A DNA stretch of 64,000 nt from Accumulibacter sp. (GTDB lineage Bacteria > Pseudomonadota > Gammaproteobacteria > Burkholderiales > Rhodocyclaceae): assembly GCA_024235695.1 (NCBI GenBank), contig JACKLX010000019.1:1-64000 (forward strand). The letters run 5' to 3'. This document shows, in pieces, positions 31,101 to 39,107 of this stretch. Within the stretch, counting starts at the first letter, position 1, and each line of letters starts with the position of its first letter. A program made the position numbers and the translations under genes. The notes under the pieces are model-generated. The model was not told the DNA's origin, searched no databases, and worked only from the letters and a program-made list of their open reading frames with translations.

Positions 31101-31273
31101 TACACTCGCGGCTGGTCGAGCGGCAACGCCGCGAGCTGCTGGGAGCACGCCTGCTCGGTGTCCTCGGCCAGGTGCAGCGCGAAGGTCAGGTCGTTCATCT
31201 GGTCGCCAAGCGTCTGGTGGATCTGTCTTCCCTGCTCGGCCGCTTGCCGACGAGCAGTCGCAATTTCCATTGA
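28163..31273 (+). CDS. dnaE2: Error-prone DNA polymerase, DnaE2/ImuC type
   Basis: A 1036-residue C-family polymerase, shorter than replicative DnaE (about 1150). The N-terminal PHP domain begins YAELHCCSNFSFLRGASHPE, typical of the DnaE2 branch. The palm has its catalytic Asp pair in EPPDIDVDFEHQRREE near residue 384 and a third candidate acidic residue in WDKDDLDALGLLK. Helix-hairpin-helix and C-terminal OB-fold regions (about 950-1020) follow, and the beta-clamp-binding tail is short. DnaE2 carries out damage-induced mutagenic bypass, usually with ImuA and ImuB, neither of which is beside it here. The upstream LexA box supports SOS induction. No Shine-Dalgarno sequence lies between the box and the ATG, so the transcript leader must be very short. 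Confidence 0.92.
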   Translation: MPHVLPSYAELHCCSNFSFLRGASHPEELVEHAQALGYRALAITDEASLAGAVRAHRAASARGLQLIVGSEFRLANESGAGLKLVLLAQNRAGYGNLSTLITLARRRSPKGEYRLYRGDLEGTGNFTCSSGAVPDCLALWIPGAGANADDGRWLATRFPARSWLAVELHSGPDDATRLATLLELATASGLPAVAAGDVHMHLRARRPLQDTLTAIRLKCTVFAAGHALFANGERHLRSRLRLARLYPPELLAETLTIAARCNFSLDELRYEYPDEVVPDGQTASGFLRAEVTKGLYRRYAGVVPPGVRERVEHELALIGELAYEPYFLTVYDIVNFARSRNILCQGRGSAANSAVCYCLGITEVDPARSMLLFERFVSRERGEPPDIDVDFEHQRREEVIQYLYARYGRDRAALTAAVITYRTRGALRDVGRALGFGNAQIDALTASLAWWDKRDQLPDRLHAAGLDPAAPRVAKWLTLADALRGFPRHLSQHVGGFVISRGPLARLVPVENAAMPERTVIQWDKDDLDALGLLKVDVLALGMLSAIHRALDLIGHRLPDIPPEDPAVYDMLCAADTVGVFQIESRAQMAMLPRLRPRCFYDLVIEVALVRPGPIQGDMVHPYLRRRHGQEAIEPMRPEIAAVLDRTCGVPIFQEQVMQLAVVAGGFTPGEADQLRRAMAAWRRKGGLEPFEEKLISGMRQRGHDEAFAQRIFAQIRGFGEYGFPESHAASFALLVYVSAWLKRHHPAAFLCALLNSQPLGFYSPSQLLQDARRHGVTVLPVTATDSAWHAQLEACRPTAGPPAVRLGLASITGLSQAVAARLLEARQRQPLDSVADLAARAQLTARDLAMLAAAGALASLAGHRRQAAWAAAGALVPIDLLASAPLPEAVVELDAPSEAEELVADYASTGLTLGRHPLILLRARLAAQRYVSASQLQDASDRQLMRAAGIVTCRQRPGTASGIVFVTLEDETGLANIVVHSRLVERQRRELLGARLLGVLGQVQREGQVVHLVAKRLVDLSSLLGRLPTSSRNFH

Positions 31274-31294
31274 CCGGCAGCCGGCCGCTGCCGG
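31274..31294. terminator. Hairpin between convergent dnaE2 and rimO
   Basis: CCGGCAGC-CGGCC-GCTGCCGG is a perfect 8-bp stem with a 5-base loop, starting on the base after the dnaE2 stop and ending nine bases before the rimO stop. It could stop transcription from both sides, but no U-run follows on either strand. Confidence 0.5.
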
Positions 31295-31302
31295 CATGTC
31301 CG

Positions 31303-32628
31303 TCAGGCGCCGCTGGCAACGACCTCGGCGTAAAGATCGTGCTCGTCCGCGTCGAGCACCCGCACCCGCAGAAAATCGCCGGGCTCGGCGTCGAAATGCG
31401 CGTTGACGAAAACCAGGCCATCGATCTCCGGCGCGTCGGCTGTCGAACGGGCAATCGTTCCTTCTGCGTCCACCTCGTCGACCAGGACGTCGATTTCACG
31501 CCCGATCTTGGCCGCCAGCAGTTCGGCCGATATATCTTCCTGCACTTCCATCAGACGGCGCCGCCGTTCCTCGCGAACCTCCTCGGCCACTGCGCCAGGC
31601 AGCGCATTGGCTGCCGCGCCATCGACCGCCGAGTAGGCAAAGCAGCCCAGCCGGTCCAGACGAGCTTCCCTGATGAACGCCAGAAGTTCTTCGAACTCGG
31701 CTTCGGTCTCGCCGGGAAAACCGGTAATGAAAGTGCTGCGAACGGTGATTTCCGGGCAAATCGCACGCCACGCCCGCAGCCGTTCGAGATTGTTCTCGGC
31801 GCTGGCCGGACGTTTCATCGCTTTCAGTACGCGCGCGTTGGCGTGCTGGAAGGGGACGTCGAGGTACGGCAGGATCCTGCCCTCGGCCATCAGCGGCAGC
31901 AGCGCGTCTACGCTGGGATAGGGGTAAACGTAGTGCAGGCGCACCCAGATCCCCAGTTCTCCCAACGCTTCGCAGAGTTCCCGCAGCCTGGTCCGCAGCG
32001 GCCGACCACCGGCAAAGCCGGTCCGGTACTTGACATCGACACCGTAAGCGCTGGTGTCCTGCGAGACCACCAGCAGTTCGCGCACCCCCGCATCGGCAAG
32101 CTTCCGCGCGTCCTGCAGCACGTCGCCGATCGGGCGGCTGACCAGCGGCCCGCGCATCGAAGGGATGATGCAGAAGGTGCAGCTGTGATTGCATCCCTCG
32201 GAGATCTTGAGGTAAGCGAAGTGCTGCGGCGTCAGCTTGATTCCCTGCGGCGGGACGAGGCTGGTGAACGGATCGTGTGGCTGTGGCAGGTGATCATGGA
32301 CGTGCTGCAACACCTCGTCGGCGGCATGCGGACCGGTCACTGCCAGCACCTGCGGATGCGCCCTGCGGATCACCTCTTCCCTGGCGCCCAGGCAACCGGT
32401 GACGATCACCTTGCCGTTCTCGGTCAGCGCCTCGCCGATGGCGTCGAGCGACTCCTCGACCGCCGCGTCGATGAAGCCGCAGGTATTGACGACGACCAGA
32501 TCGGCACCCTCATACGAAGGTGAAATCAGATAGCCCTCGGCGCGCAGCCTGGTGAGGATTTGTTCGGAGTCGACCAGCGCTTTCGGACAGCCCAGCGAAA
32601 CGAAACCGACGTTTTTCGGCTTGGACAT
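31303..32628 (-). CDS. rimO: Ribosomal protein S12 methylthiotransferase RimO
   Basis: A 441-residue radical-SAM enzyme that adds a methylthio group to the conserved Asp of S12. The N-terminal UPF0004 domain holds three cluster-binding Cys ([18 protein letters not shown] and [10 protein letters not shown]). The radical-SAM motif is [15 protein letters not shown] near residue 144. A C-terminal TRAM domain of about 65 residues follows ([11 protein letters not shown]). The GCPK and IIPSMRGPL variants identify RimO rather than MiaB. It is convergent with dnaE2. Confidence 0.95.
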   Translation of the reverse strand: MSKPKNVGFVSLGCPKALVDSEQILTRLRAEGYLISPSYEGADLVVVNTCGFIDAAVEESLDAIGEALTENGKVIVTGCLGAREEVIRRAHPQVLAVTGPHAADEVLQHVHDHLPQPHDPFTSLVPPQGIKLTPQHFAYLKISEGCNHSCTFCIIPSMRGPLVSRPIGDVLQDARKLADAGVRELLVVSQDTSAYGVDVKYRTGFAGGRPLRTRLRELCEALGELGIWVRLHYVYPYPSVDALLPLMAEGRILPYLDVPFQHANARVLKAMKRPASAENNLERLRAWRAICPEITVRSTFITGFPGETEAEFEELLAFIREARLDRLGCFAYSAVDGAAANALPGAVAEEVREERRRRLMEVQEDISAELLAAKIGREIDVLVDEVDAEGTIARSTADAPEIDGLVFVNAHFDAEPGDFLRVRVLDADEHDLYAEVVASGA

Positions 32629-32747
32629 GGCGTACCACTTGTGTTGAACAGCACGCCAGTATACCGCCAGTCATAGCCTGCTCGCCTGAACACTTCGACC
32701 ACGTGAATATCGCTGCCTTTAACAGGCTGGCAACTCATAAGGGGTGA

Positions 32748-32954
32748 TCATTCACGCGGCGGTGACGAACGACCGGCAAGCAGCAGAAGGAAGCAGCCGA
32801 TGGCGACGCCGGCGATGCCGGCCTGCAGCAGCGTTCCCAACTGCAGGGTGCCCAGGTAGTAGTTGCCGAGCAGACGCATCGCCGCCGCCACGATGCACAT
32901 CACCACGCCGCCAACGCCGGCAGCGCGGCCCAACAACAGCAGAAGACCGTCCAT
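32748..32954 (-). CDS. Small membrane protein, two predicted helices
   Basis: A 68-residue protein starting at ATG 32954, with AAGGGG seven bases upstream. Two hydrophobic segments are visible (GRAAGVGGVVMCIVAAAMRL and LLQAGIAGVAIGCFLLLLAG), separated by a short loop with GNYYLGTLQLG. It resembles short conserved hypothetical proteins of betaproteobacteria, but I cannot name a family. It lies 119 bases upstream of rimO on the same strand. Confidence 0.6.
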   Translation of the reverse strand: MDGLLLLLGRAAGVGGVVMCIVAAAMRLLGNYYLGTLQLGTLLQAGIAGVAIGCFLLLLAGRSSPPRE

Positions 32955-33417
32955 TTCTAACCCCTTTGCATGGAAAACGATGGGCGCGGCTCTGGCGTCC
33001 AGAAACTGCCCGGGCGGCAGCGACCAGATCGAGCGAAGCGCAGAGCGTGCACTGTCCGCGGGGATTGTAAGCGAGAGCACTCCGGAGTCAAGCGCTCGTT
33101 GCCTGCGAAGCTCGGCAAACTGCTGGTGACGCCCCCGCCGCAACGCGTGCCATCCGCGGCCCTGGTCGGTCGACAGCTTGCGGATGTCGTTCGATATGCT
33201 ATATAAGACGCGTTATCGATTGCGTCACGACGATATCCGCCGGTCAACGCTTCGTTAGCCGCCACGGTGCGCGGCGTGCTGTCTTGATCGACCGCTTTCA
33301 CAGGTGATGGAAGCGCTCGCGAACTACCGGCTGCCGGAGCAATGCCCGGCGACCAGATGACAAGGGGCATACCCCGGACCAACACGAAAGTGGCAGGCAG
33401 CAGCAGGAGGAAAATCG
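32955..33417. other. Divergent intergenic region upstream of the DUF2189 gene
   Basis: A 463-base region with no supported gene. It contains a plausible plus-strand promoter at 33178-33205 and must also contain a promoter for the small membrane protein on the minus strand. An AT-rich patch surrounds 33190-33210. No repeat or RNA gene was recognised. Confidence 0.5.
33178..33205 (+). promoter_or_regulatory. Candidate promoter for the DUF2189 gene
   Basis: TTGCGG (33178-33183) and TATATA (33200-33205) are 16 bases apart, and the -10 carries an extended TGC just upstream (TGCTATATA). The leader to ATG 33418 would be about 205 bases. Confidence 0.35.
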
Positions 33418-34224
33418 ATGAGCGACAACGAACCGCTAGGCGCGGCAAGCTCCAACCGCTTCCCGGTCATTCGCCAGGTGGAGACCCGCGCCGTCGTCGG
33501 CTGGCTGCGGGCCGGCTGGCACGACCTTCGCCAGGGAGGATCCGCCAGCCTCTTCTACGGGCTGTGTTTTGCCCTGGCCGGATGGCTGATGCAGGTCGTT
33601 TTTGCCGAAGCCTACGCATTGTTCGCCGGTCTGACGACCGGCTTCCTGCTGCTCGGGCCGTTTCTGACAATGGGGCTTTACGATCTCAGTCGACGGATCG
33701 AATTCGGCACGCCGCCCAGGCTGGTGCCGACCCTCGCCGCCTGGCGTTCCAACCTCGCCAACGTCGGCGTCTTCGCTGCCCTCCTGACGGTTGTCCTGTT
33801 GGTCTGGGCGCGCGCGTCGATGATCGTCTTCGCGCTCTTCTTTACCGGCGGGCTGCCAACCTTCGGCAACGTCGTGCATACCGTCCTCACCTTCGAGCAG
33901 CCCGACTTCGCGCTGGTCTACTTCGCGGTCGGCGGCTTCTTCGCTGCCTTTGTCTTTGCCATCAGCGTGATCGCCGTGCCATTGATGCTCGACCGCCGGA
34001 CCGACGCGGTCACCGCGACCATCGCCAGCGTCGTCGCCTGCAGCCGCAACCCGGGCCCGATGCTGCTCTGGGCGGCGTGCATCGCGGTCCTCGCCGGCAT
34101 CGGTTTCGCGACTTTCTTCGTCGGTCTGATCGTCACCATGCCGTTGGTCGGGCACACCACCTGGCATGCCTATCGGGACGTTGTCGCGCCGGAGGAGCCG
34201 CAGGACGCTGCCGCCACGCGGTGA
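33418..34224 (+). CDS. DUF2189 integral membrane protein
   Basis: A 268-residue membrane protein with about six hydrophobic helices and a soluble N-terminus (RFPVIRQVETRAVVGWLRAG). The first helix region (LRAGWHDLRQGGSASLFYGL) and the pattern GPFLTMGLYDLSRRIE are typical of DUF2189 proteins, common in proteobacteria and of unknown function. A strong AGGAGG ribosome site precedes ATG 33418 by seven bases. It is a single gene, convergent with the solute-binding protein gene. I infer no function beyond membrane location. Confidence 0.82.
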   Translation: MSDNEPLGAASSNRFPVIRQVETRAVVGWLRAGWHDLRQGGSASLFYGLCFALAGWLMQVVFAEAYALFAGLTTGFLLLGPFLTMGLYDLSRRIEFGTPPRLVPTLAAWRSNLANVGVFAALLTVVLLVWARASMIVFALFFTGGLPTFGNVVHTVLTFEQPDFALVYFAVGGFFAAFVFAISVIAVPLMLDRRTDAVTATIASVVACSRNPGPMLLWAACIAVLAGIGFATFFVGLIVTMPLVGHTTWHAYRDVVAPEEPQDAAATR

Positions 34225-34244
34225 CGTCTCGACTGGCGCTCGCC

Positions 34245-35105
34245 CTACTCCGGCAAACCGTTGAGGTAGTAGACACTCTGCAGGATCGGGCCAGGTTTGG
34301 CCACCGGACCGAACCAGCGTTCGTGAATCTCGTAGATCTCGCGACTGCGGCTGAGACGGGCCAGCTCACGATTCACCACCAGCCGAAAGTCCGCATCGTC
34401 ACGACGCAGCATCAGGGCGTACGGCTCGTACGAGAAAATCTCCTTGCCCAGCGACCAGGCATCCTGGTTTCCCGAATCGAGAGCCAGCCCGATCAGCAAG
34501 GATCGATCCGAGGCGTAGGCGTCGACCTCGCCCCTGACCATCGCGTTGATCCCCTGCTGGTGGTCGCTGACCTTGACCAGTTCAGCGCCGACGCGGTTTT
34601 CCCTCAATGCCTCGGCCAGCGTCGCTTCGGTAGTCGTGCCGACGGCCACGGCGATTCTCTTGCCAGCCAGATCCTGCAGGTTCTTGATCCCTGCCGCCCA
34701 GGGCGAAATGTAGCTGCCGCCATCGACGAAGATCGGCAGGCTGAAGTCGACCTCCTCCATGCGCGACAGCGAACTCGTCGTCGAACCGCATTCGATGTCG
34801 ATCTCGCCGGACTTCAGTCTTTCAATGCGCGTTTCCGGCGTCACACGAACCCATTGCAACTGCAGTTCATCGAGTCCGAGTTGTTTGACCACCGCCGCCG
34901 CCACCCGGGTGCACAGGTCGACCGAATAGCCCCAGGGCTGCCTGTCCCTGCCGGTGTACGAAAACGGCACGGAAGCGTCGCGATAGCCCAGCGCAATCGT
35001 CTTCGATGCCTTGATCTTGTCAAGTGTGCCGGCCGCCTGCGCGGGTATCGCAAGACACAGCATTAGCACGGTCGGTAGCGCCAGAATCGAGCGATGGAGC
35101 CGCAT
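34245..35105 (-). CDS. Family 3 solute-binding protein (amino-acid type), orphan
   Basis: A 286-residue periplasmic protein. The signal peptide (MRLHRSILALPTVLMLCLAI, then PAQAAG) is followed by a type II periplasmic fold with SBP_bac_3 features: IALGYRDASVPFSY, GYSVDLCTRVAAAV, RIERLKSGEIDIECGSTT and GTTTEATLAEAL. These bind polar amino acids for ABC uptake. AAGGAGG lies just upstream of ATG 35105, which fixes the start even though the frame is open further upstream. No permease or ATPase gene is adjacent, so it either serves a transporter encoded elsewhere or acts as a sensor ligand-binding protein. Confidence 0.88.
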   Translation of the reverse strand: MRLHRSILALPTVLMLCLAIPAQAAGTLDKIKASKTIALGYRDASVPFSYTGRDRQPWGYSVDLCTRVAAAVVKQLGLDELQLQWVRVTPETRIERLKSGEIDIECGSTTSSLSRMEEVDFSLPIFVDGGSYISPWAAGIKNLQDLAGKRIAVAVGTTTEATLAEALRENRVGAELVKVSDHQQGINAMVRGEVDAYASDRSLLIGLALDSGNQDAWSLGKEIFSYEPYALMLRRDDADFRLVVNRELARLSRSREIYEIHERWFGPVAKPGPILQSVYYLNGLPE

Positions 35106-35380
35106 GCCCTTCCTCCTTGGTCGTGGTTTTTTTGCCAGCGGGCGATTGTGACATGTCGATGCCGGATTGGAAATTGCGTCTTGCGGGACGTCGCCGATCG
35201 TGCTCGCCGTCGCCGGCACGATCGACAAGGGATGGCGTGGCGACACGGCTGTTGCCGTAGTCGCCCAGTCGACCCACACGGCTGCGGCAGCGAAGCGGCT
35301 CAAGGATGGCCGGTGGGCGAAGCGCCCAGCTGCCCGAGAACCTCTGCCAGATGAGGCGGTGACGAAGCGCCGCCACGCGC

Positions 35381-36172
35381 CTAAGCCTCGGGCCAGGCCG
35401 CCAGGAACTCCCGCCAGTGCGGTTTGCCGATCTTTTCCAGTTCGCCGCGGACGAAGACGATCTCGGCATCGTGTTCGGCCCGTGACAGCTCGCCACGGAG
35501 CAGACGAAAGCGCAGCGAAACGAGGTAGGTATTCAGAACGTCGGTTTCGCAGTAGTCGCGCACATCGGAAATCGCTCCCGCCAGCCAGGCCTGCCAGACC
35601 TTGCTGCCGTCCATGCCGAGCTTGCCGGGAAAGCCGAGCAGCTTGGCGAGTTCGTCGAGGCGAACGCTGGCGCGTGGCTGATACATCGCCAGGACGTCCA
35701 TCAGGTCGAGGTGCCGGCTGTGATAGCGGCTGATGTAGTTGTTCCACCTGAAATCGCGACTGTCGGCGTAATCGCCGTCACCCAGGTCCCAGTAACGTGC
35801 TGCCGTGACGCCATGCAGCAGCCCGCGATAGTGCAGTACCGGCAGGTCGAAGCCGCCACCATTCCACGACACGATCTGCGGCGTGAACTTCTCGACGCCG
35901 TCGAAGAAACGTTGAATGATCTCGCCTTCGCCCTGCTCCGGTTCAGCCAGCGACCACACCCGGAAATCGCTGCCGGCCCGCAGCGCGCACGAAATCACCG
36001 CTACCCGCTGCAGGTGATGCGGCAGGAAGTCGCTGCCATTGGCTGCCCGTCGGTGCTGGAAAGCGAGCTCGGCGACCTCGTCATCGGACAGTGCCGGGTC
36101 GAGATCGTGCAGCCGGCGCAGGCCGGTGACGTCCGGAATGGTTTCGATGTCGAACGCGAGGACCGGCTTCAT
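35381..36172 (-). CDS. Predicted 3'-5' exonuclease (PolB-exonuclease-like)
   Basis: A 263-residue DEDD-fold exonuclease. FDIETIPD near residue 6 is Exo I (Asp and Glu), IVSWNGGGFDLPVLHYRG is Exo II (Asp), and CETDVLNTYLV near the C-terminus is Exo III. The sequence fits the PF10108-type predicted exonucleases related to the proofreading domain of family B polymerases. ATG 36172 gives the family start and lies seven bases after the cysM stop. The target nucleic acid is unknown. Confidence 0.85.
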   Translation of the reverse strand: MKPVLAFDIETIPDVTGLRRLHDLDPALSDDEVAELAFQHRRAANGSDFLPHHLQRVAVISCALRAGSDFRVWSLAEPEQGEGEIIQRFFDGVEKFTPQIVSWNGGGFDLPVLHYRGLLHGVTAARYWDLGDGDYADSRDFRWNNYISRYHSRHLDLMDVLAMYQPRASVRLDELAKLLGFPGKLGMDGSKVWQAWLAGAISDVRDYCETDVLNTYLVSLRFRLLRGELSRAEHDAEIVFVRGELEKIGKPHWREFLAAWPEA

Positions 36173-36179
36173 CTGCTGC

Positions 36180-37079
36180 TCAAGCCGGAAAGACCCCGGT
36201 CGACAGGTAACGGTCACCTCGGTCACAAACGATGGTGACGATCGTCGCGTTGTCGACTTCGCCTGCCAGCCGCAGCGCGACGGCCAGCGCACCGCCCGAC
36301 GAGATGCCGGCGAAGATGCCCTCGTCACGCGCCAGACGGCGAGTCATTTCCTCCGCCTCGCCCTGTGAAACCGACTCGATCCGGTCCACCCGCGTGCGGT
36401 CGAAGATCCGCGGGAGATAGGCTTCCGGCCACTTTCGGATGCCTGGAATCTGTGAACCGTCCGCCGGCTGGCAGCCGACGATGCAGATGCCCGGGTTCTG
36501 CTCCTTGAGGTAGCGCGATACGCCCATGATCGTGCCGGTGGTACCCATGCTGCTGACGAAATGCGTGATTCGCCCAGCCGTCTGTTGCCACAGTTCGGGA
36601 CCCGTCCCCTCGTAGTGCGCCAGCGGGTTGTCGGGGTTGGCGAACTGATCGAGGATGATCCCGCGGCCATCGCTGCGCATTCCCTCGGCAACGTCGCGCG
36701 CCAGTTCCATGCCGCCGTCCCGGGGAGTCAGCACCAGCTCGGCGCCAAAGGCCCGCATCGTCTGCCGCCGTTCGACGCTCTGGTTCTCCGGCATCACCAG
36801 GATCATCCGGTAGCCGCGCAGGGCTGCCGCCATCGCCAGGGCTATGCCGGTATTACCCGAAGTGGCCTCGATCAGGGTATCGCCCGGCCGGATATCACCA
36901 CGCTGTTCGGCACGCGAGATCATCGACAACGCCGGCCGATCCTTCACCGAACCCGCCGGGTTGTTGCCTTCCAGCTTGGCCAGGACGAGATTGCCGCGCG
37001 CTTCGCAGGCGGCGCCGGACAGCCGCTTGAGACGCACCAGCGGCGTACCGCCGACGTAGTCCTCGAGGGTCTTATCCAC
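36180..37079 (-). CDS. cysM: Cysteine synthase B
   Basis: A 299-residue PLP enzyme making cysteine from O-acetylserine and sulfide, or thiosulfate. The PLP lysine is in [20 protein letters not shown] near residue 43, the phosphate-binding loop is [11 protein letters not shown], and SGNTG is also present. NPAGSVKDR and the length favour CysM over CysK. I chose GTG 37079 ([16 protein letters not shown] follows), which overlaps hldD by eight bases. A further GTG at 37124 would add 15 unconserved residues. Confidence 0.92.
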   Translation of the reverse strand: MDKTLEDYVGGTPLVRLKRLSGAACEARGNLVLAKLEGNNPAGSVKDRPALSMISRAEQRGDIRPGDTLIEATSGNTGIALAMAAALRGYRMILVMPENQSVERRQTMRAFGAELVLTPRDGGMELARDVAEGMRSDGRGIILDQFANPDNPLAHYEGTGPELWQQTAGRITHFVSSMGTTGTIMGVSRYLKEQNPGICIVGCQPADGSQIPGIRKWPEAYLPRIFDRTRVDRIESVSQGEAEEMTRRLARDEGIFAGISSGGALAVALRLAGEVDNATIVTIVCDRGDRYLSTGVFPA

Positions 37080-38076
37080 CGGCGCCAAGCCACTTGACGT
37101 ACTGCGGGACGCCCTCTTCGACACTCGCGAACGGCTGCTCGTAACCCGCCTGGCGCAACTTCGACAGGTCGGCCTGGGTGAAGCTCTGGTACTTGCCCCT
37201 GAGCGCCGGCGGGAACGGGATGTACTCGATCAGGCCCTGCTGCACCAGTTCGGCAAGCGCTAGTGCCGGCTCTCCGGCAAGCGCCCGGCAGGCGTTGACG
37301 TTGGCCACCGCCAGTTCGTTGAAGCTCTGCGCGCGACCGCTGCCGACGTTGAAGATCCCCGATGTTTCGGGATGATCGAGGAAGTGGAGGTTTACCCGCG
37401 CGACGTCATCGACATAGACGAAATCACGCTGCTGCTGACCGTCGGCGTAGCCGGCGCAGCCTGCGAAGAGTTTGACCTTGCCCTCGCTGCGAAACTGCCG
37501 GAAATGATGAAAGGCGACCGAAGCCATGCGCCCCTTGTGCGCCTCACGCGGGCCGTACACATTGAAATAGCGGCAGCCGACGACCTGCGAGTTGGAGCCA
37601 GCCGCCGCTGCCAGGCGCCGACGGACGATCTGGTCGAAGAGGAACTTCGAATAGCCGTAAACGTTCAGCGGCGCCTCGTGCTGTCGCTCTTCGCTGAACA
37701 TCCCGCCGCCGCCGTAGGTGGCCGCACTCGAAGCATAGAGGAACTGCACTTCCTGGTCGAGACACCAGTCGAGCAGGGTCAGCGAATAGCGATAGTTGTT
37801 TTCCATCATGTAACGACCGTCGCTCTCCATGGTGTCGGAGCAGGCCCCCTGATGCAGCACGGCATCGACGTCGCCATCGAAGTCCCCGGCCAGCAGGCGT
37901 TCGACGAATTCCTGCTTGTCGATGTAGTCGGCAATGTCGCAATCGACCAGATTCGCGAACTTCTCGGCCTTGCTGAGGTTGTCGACGGCAATGATCCTGC
38001 GCAGGCCGCGTTCATTGAGTTTCTTGACGAGGTTGGAACCGATGAAGCCGGCTGCCCCGGTGACGATCGTGTACAT
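37072..38076 (-). CDS. hldD: ADP-L-glycero-D-manno-heptose 6-epimerase
   Basis: A 334-residue short-chain dehydrogenase-type epimerase making the ADP-heptose for the LPS inner core. The N-terminal NAD(P)-binding motif is [12 protein letters not shown]. The catalytic pair is visible as the Tyr-x3-Lys of [11 protein letters not shown] near residue 140, and [13 protein letters not shown] is a signature of HldD. It is 14 bases downstream of hldA, with which it shares the pathway. Confidence 0.96.
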   Translation of the reverse strand: MYTIVTGAAGFIGSNLVKKLNERGLRRIIAVDNLSKAEKFANLVDCDIADYIDKQEFVERLLAGDFDGDVDAVLHQGACSDTMESDGRYMMENNYRYSLTLLDWCLDQEVQFLYASSAATYGGGGMFSEERQHEAPLNVYGYSKFLFDQIVRRRLAAAAGSNSQVVGCRYFNVYGPREAHKGRMASVAFHHFRQFRSEGKVKLFAGCAGYADGQQQRDFVYVDDVARVNLHFLDHPETSGIFNVGSGRAQSFNELAVANVNACRALAGEPALALAELVQQGLIEYIPFPPALRGKYQSFTQADLSKLRQAGYEQPFASVEEGVPQYVKWLGAGG

Positions 38077-38090
38077 GGACTTAGCTCACC

Positions 38091-39026
38091 TCACTTCAAT
38101 GCCGCTTCGAACTCGTCGCGGCTGACCACCGCCGTTCCGAGCTTGCCGACGACGACGCCGGCGGCGACGTTGGCCGCGTGCACGGCGTCCGGCCACGCGG
38201 CACCACAGGCCAGCATCACCGCCAGTGTGGCGATCACCGTGTCGCCGGCGCCCGAGACGTCGAATACCTCCCTGGCGACCGCCCGCTCATGGAGCGCGCC
38301 ATCGGCATGAAACAGCGACATCCCCTCCTCGCTGCGGGTCACCAGCAGCGCCTCCAGGCCAAGCTCGCGGCGCAGTGCTTCCACCTTGCGGGCAAGCTCA
38401 AGCTCGTCCGGCGCGCGACCGATCACCTCCCGCAGTTCGGCACGATTCGGCGTGATCACGCTTGCTCCGGCATACTTCGAGAAATCGTCGCCCTTCGGAT
38501 CGACCAGCACTTTCTTGCCGGCAGCCCGTGCCATCCGGATCATTTCGCCGATATGCGCCAGGCCACCCTTGCCGTAGTCGGACAGGATCACGGCATCGCA
38601 GTCGGGCAGCAGTGCCGCGAATTCGACGAGCTTGGCGCGCAGCACCTCATGCGACGGCGAGGTTTCGAAATCGATCCGCAGCAGCTGCTGTTGCCTGCCG
38701 ATCACCCGCAGCTTGACGGTGGTACTGATCGCCGGGTCGACGTGCAGGCTGACTTCGATCCGGTTCTCGGTGAGTAGCTGCTGCAGGCGCCGGCCCGCTT
38801 CGTCGTCGCCAACCACCGACAGCAGAGTGACCTGCGCACCGAGCGCGGCGACGTTGCGGGCGACGTTGGCGGCGCCGCCCGGGCGCTCTTCGCTGCGCGC
38901 CACCTTGACCACCGGCACCGGCGCCTCCGGCGAAATGCGGGCGACGTCACCGAACCAGTAGCGATCGAGCATCACGTCGCCGACGATCAGCAGCCGCGCC
39001 GCCGACAGTTTGCCGAGATCGATCAA
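38091..39026 (-). CDS. hldA: D-glycero-beta-D-manno-heptose-7-phosphate kinase
   Basis: About 311 residues, the sugar-kinase half of HldE as a separate protein (also called RfaE1). It is a PfkB-family kinase, with VGDVMLDRYWFGDVARISPE near residue 10, GGAANVARNVAALG, and the C-terminal catalytic FDVSGAGDTVIATLA. No cytidylyltransferase domain follows, so the adenylyl step (hldC/rfaE2) must be encoded elsewhere. The best start is TTG 39026, which overlaps the stop of a 25-codon reading frame (TTGA). The frame is also open to another TTG at 39104. Confidence 0.92.
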   Translation of the reverse strand: MIDLGKLSAARLLIVGDVMLDRYWFGDVARISPEAPVPVVKVARSEERPGGAANVARNVAALGAQVTLLSVVGDDEAGRRLQQLLTENRIEVSLHVDPAISTTVKLRVIGRQQQLLRIDFETSPSHEVLRAKLVEFAALLPDCDAVILSDYGKGGLAHIGEMIRMARAAGKKVLVDPKGDDFSKYAGASVITPNRAELREVIGRAPDELELARKVEALRRELGLEALLVTRSEEGMSLFHADGALHERAVAREVFDVSGAGDTVIATLAVMLACGAAWPDAVHAANVAAGVVVGKLGTAVVSRDEFEAALK

Positions 39027-39100
39027 CGGTCCACCACGGCGAGGCAGGCAGCCCTCGCCCGGCTGGCACGGCCGATGCCCGGCACGATGAAAGGCAACAT
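39023..39100 (-). CDS. Possible 25-residue leader peptide coupled to hldA
   Basis: ATG 39100 follows GGAG with six bases between and opens 25 codons (MLPFIVPGIGRASRARAACL and five more residues). The frame ends in a TGA that overlaps the proposed TTG start of hldA. Such an arrangement could feed ribosomes to the weak TTG start. It may also be chance, because high-GC DNA gives many short frames. Confidence 0.3.
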   Translation of the reverse strand: MLPFIVPGIGRASRARAACLAVVDR

Positions 39101-39107
39101 GCAACTC

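Noticed and set aside
31274..31294. The dnaE2-rimO hairpin as a proven intrinsic terminator
   Set aside because: The stem is perfect but no U-run follows on either strand, so I list it only as a probable terminator with moderate confidence.
28784..32523. Long open frames overlapping dnaE2 and rimO on the opposite strand or in other frames (28784-30400 minus, 30415-32523 plus)
   Set aside because: dnaE2 and rimO show complete catalytic motifs; the overlapping frames show none.
33342..35066. 574-codon plus-strand open frame across the DUF2189 and solute-binding genes
   Set aside because: It spans two real genes in other frames, contains no family pattern and lacks a ribosome site. It is a composition effect.
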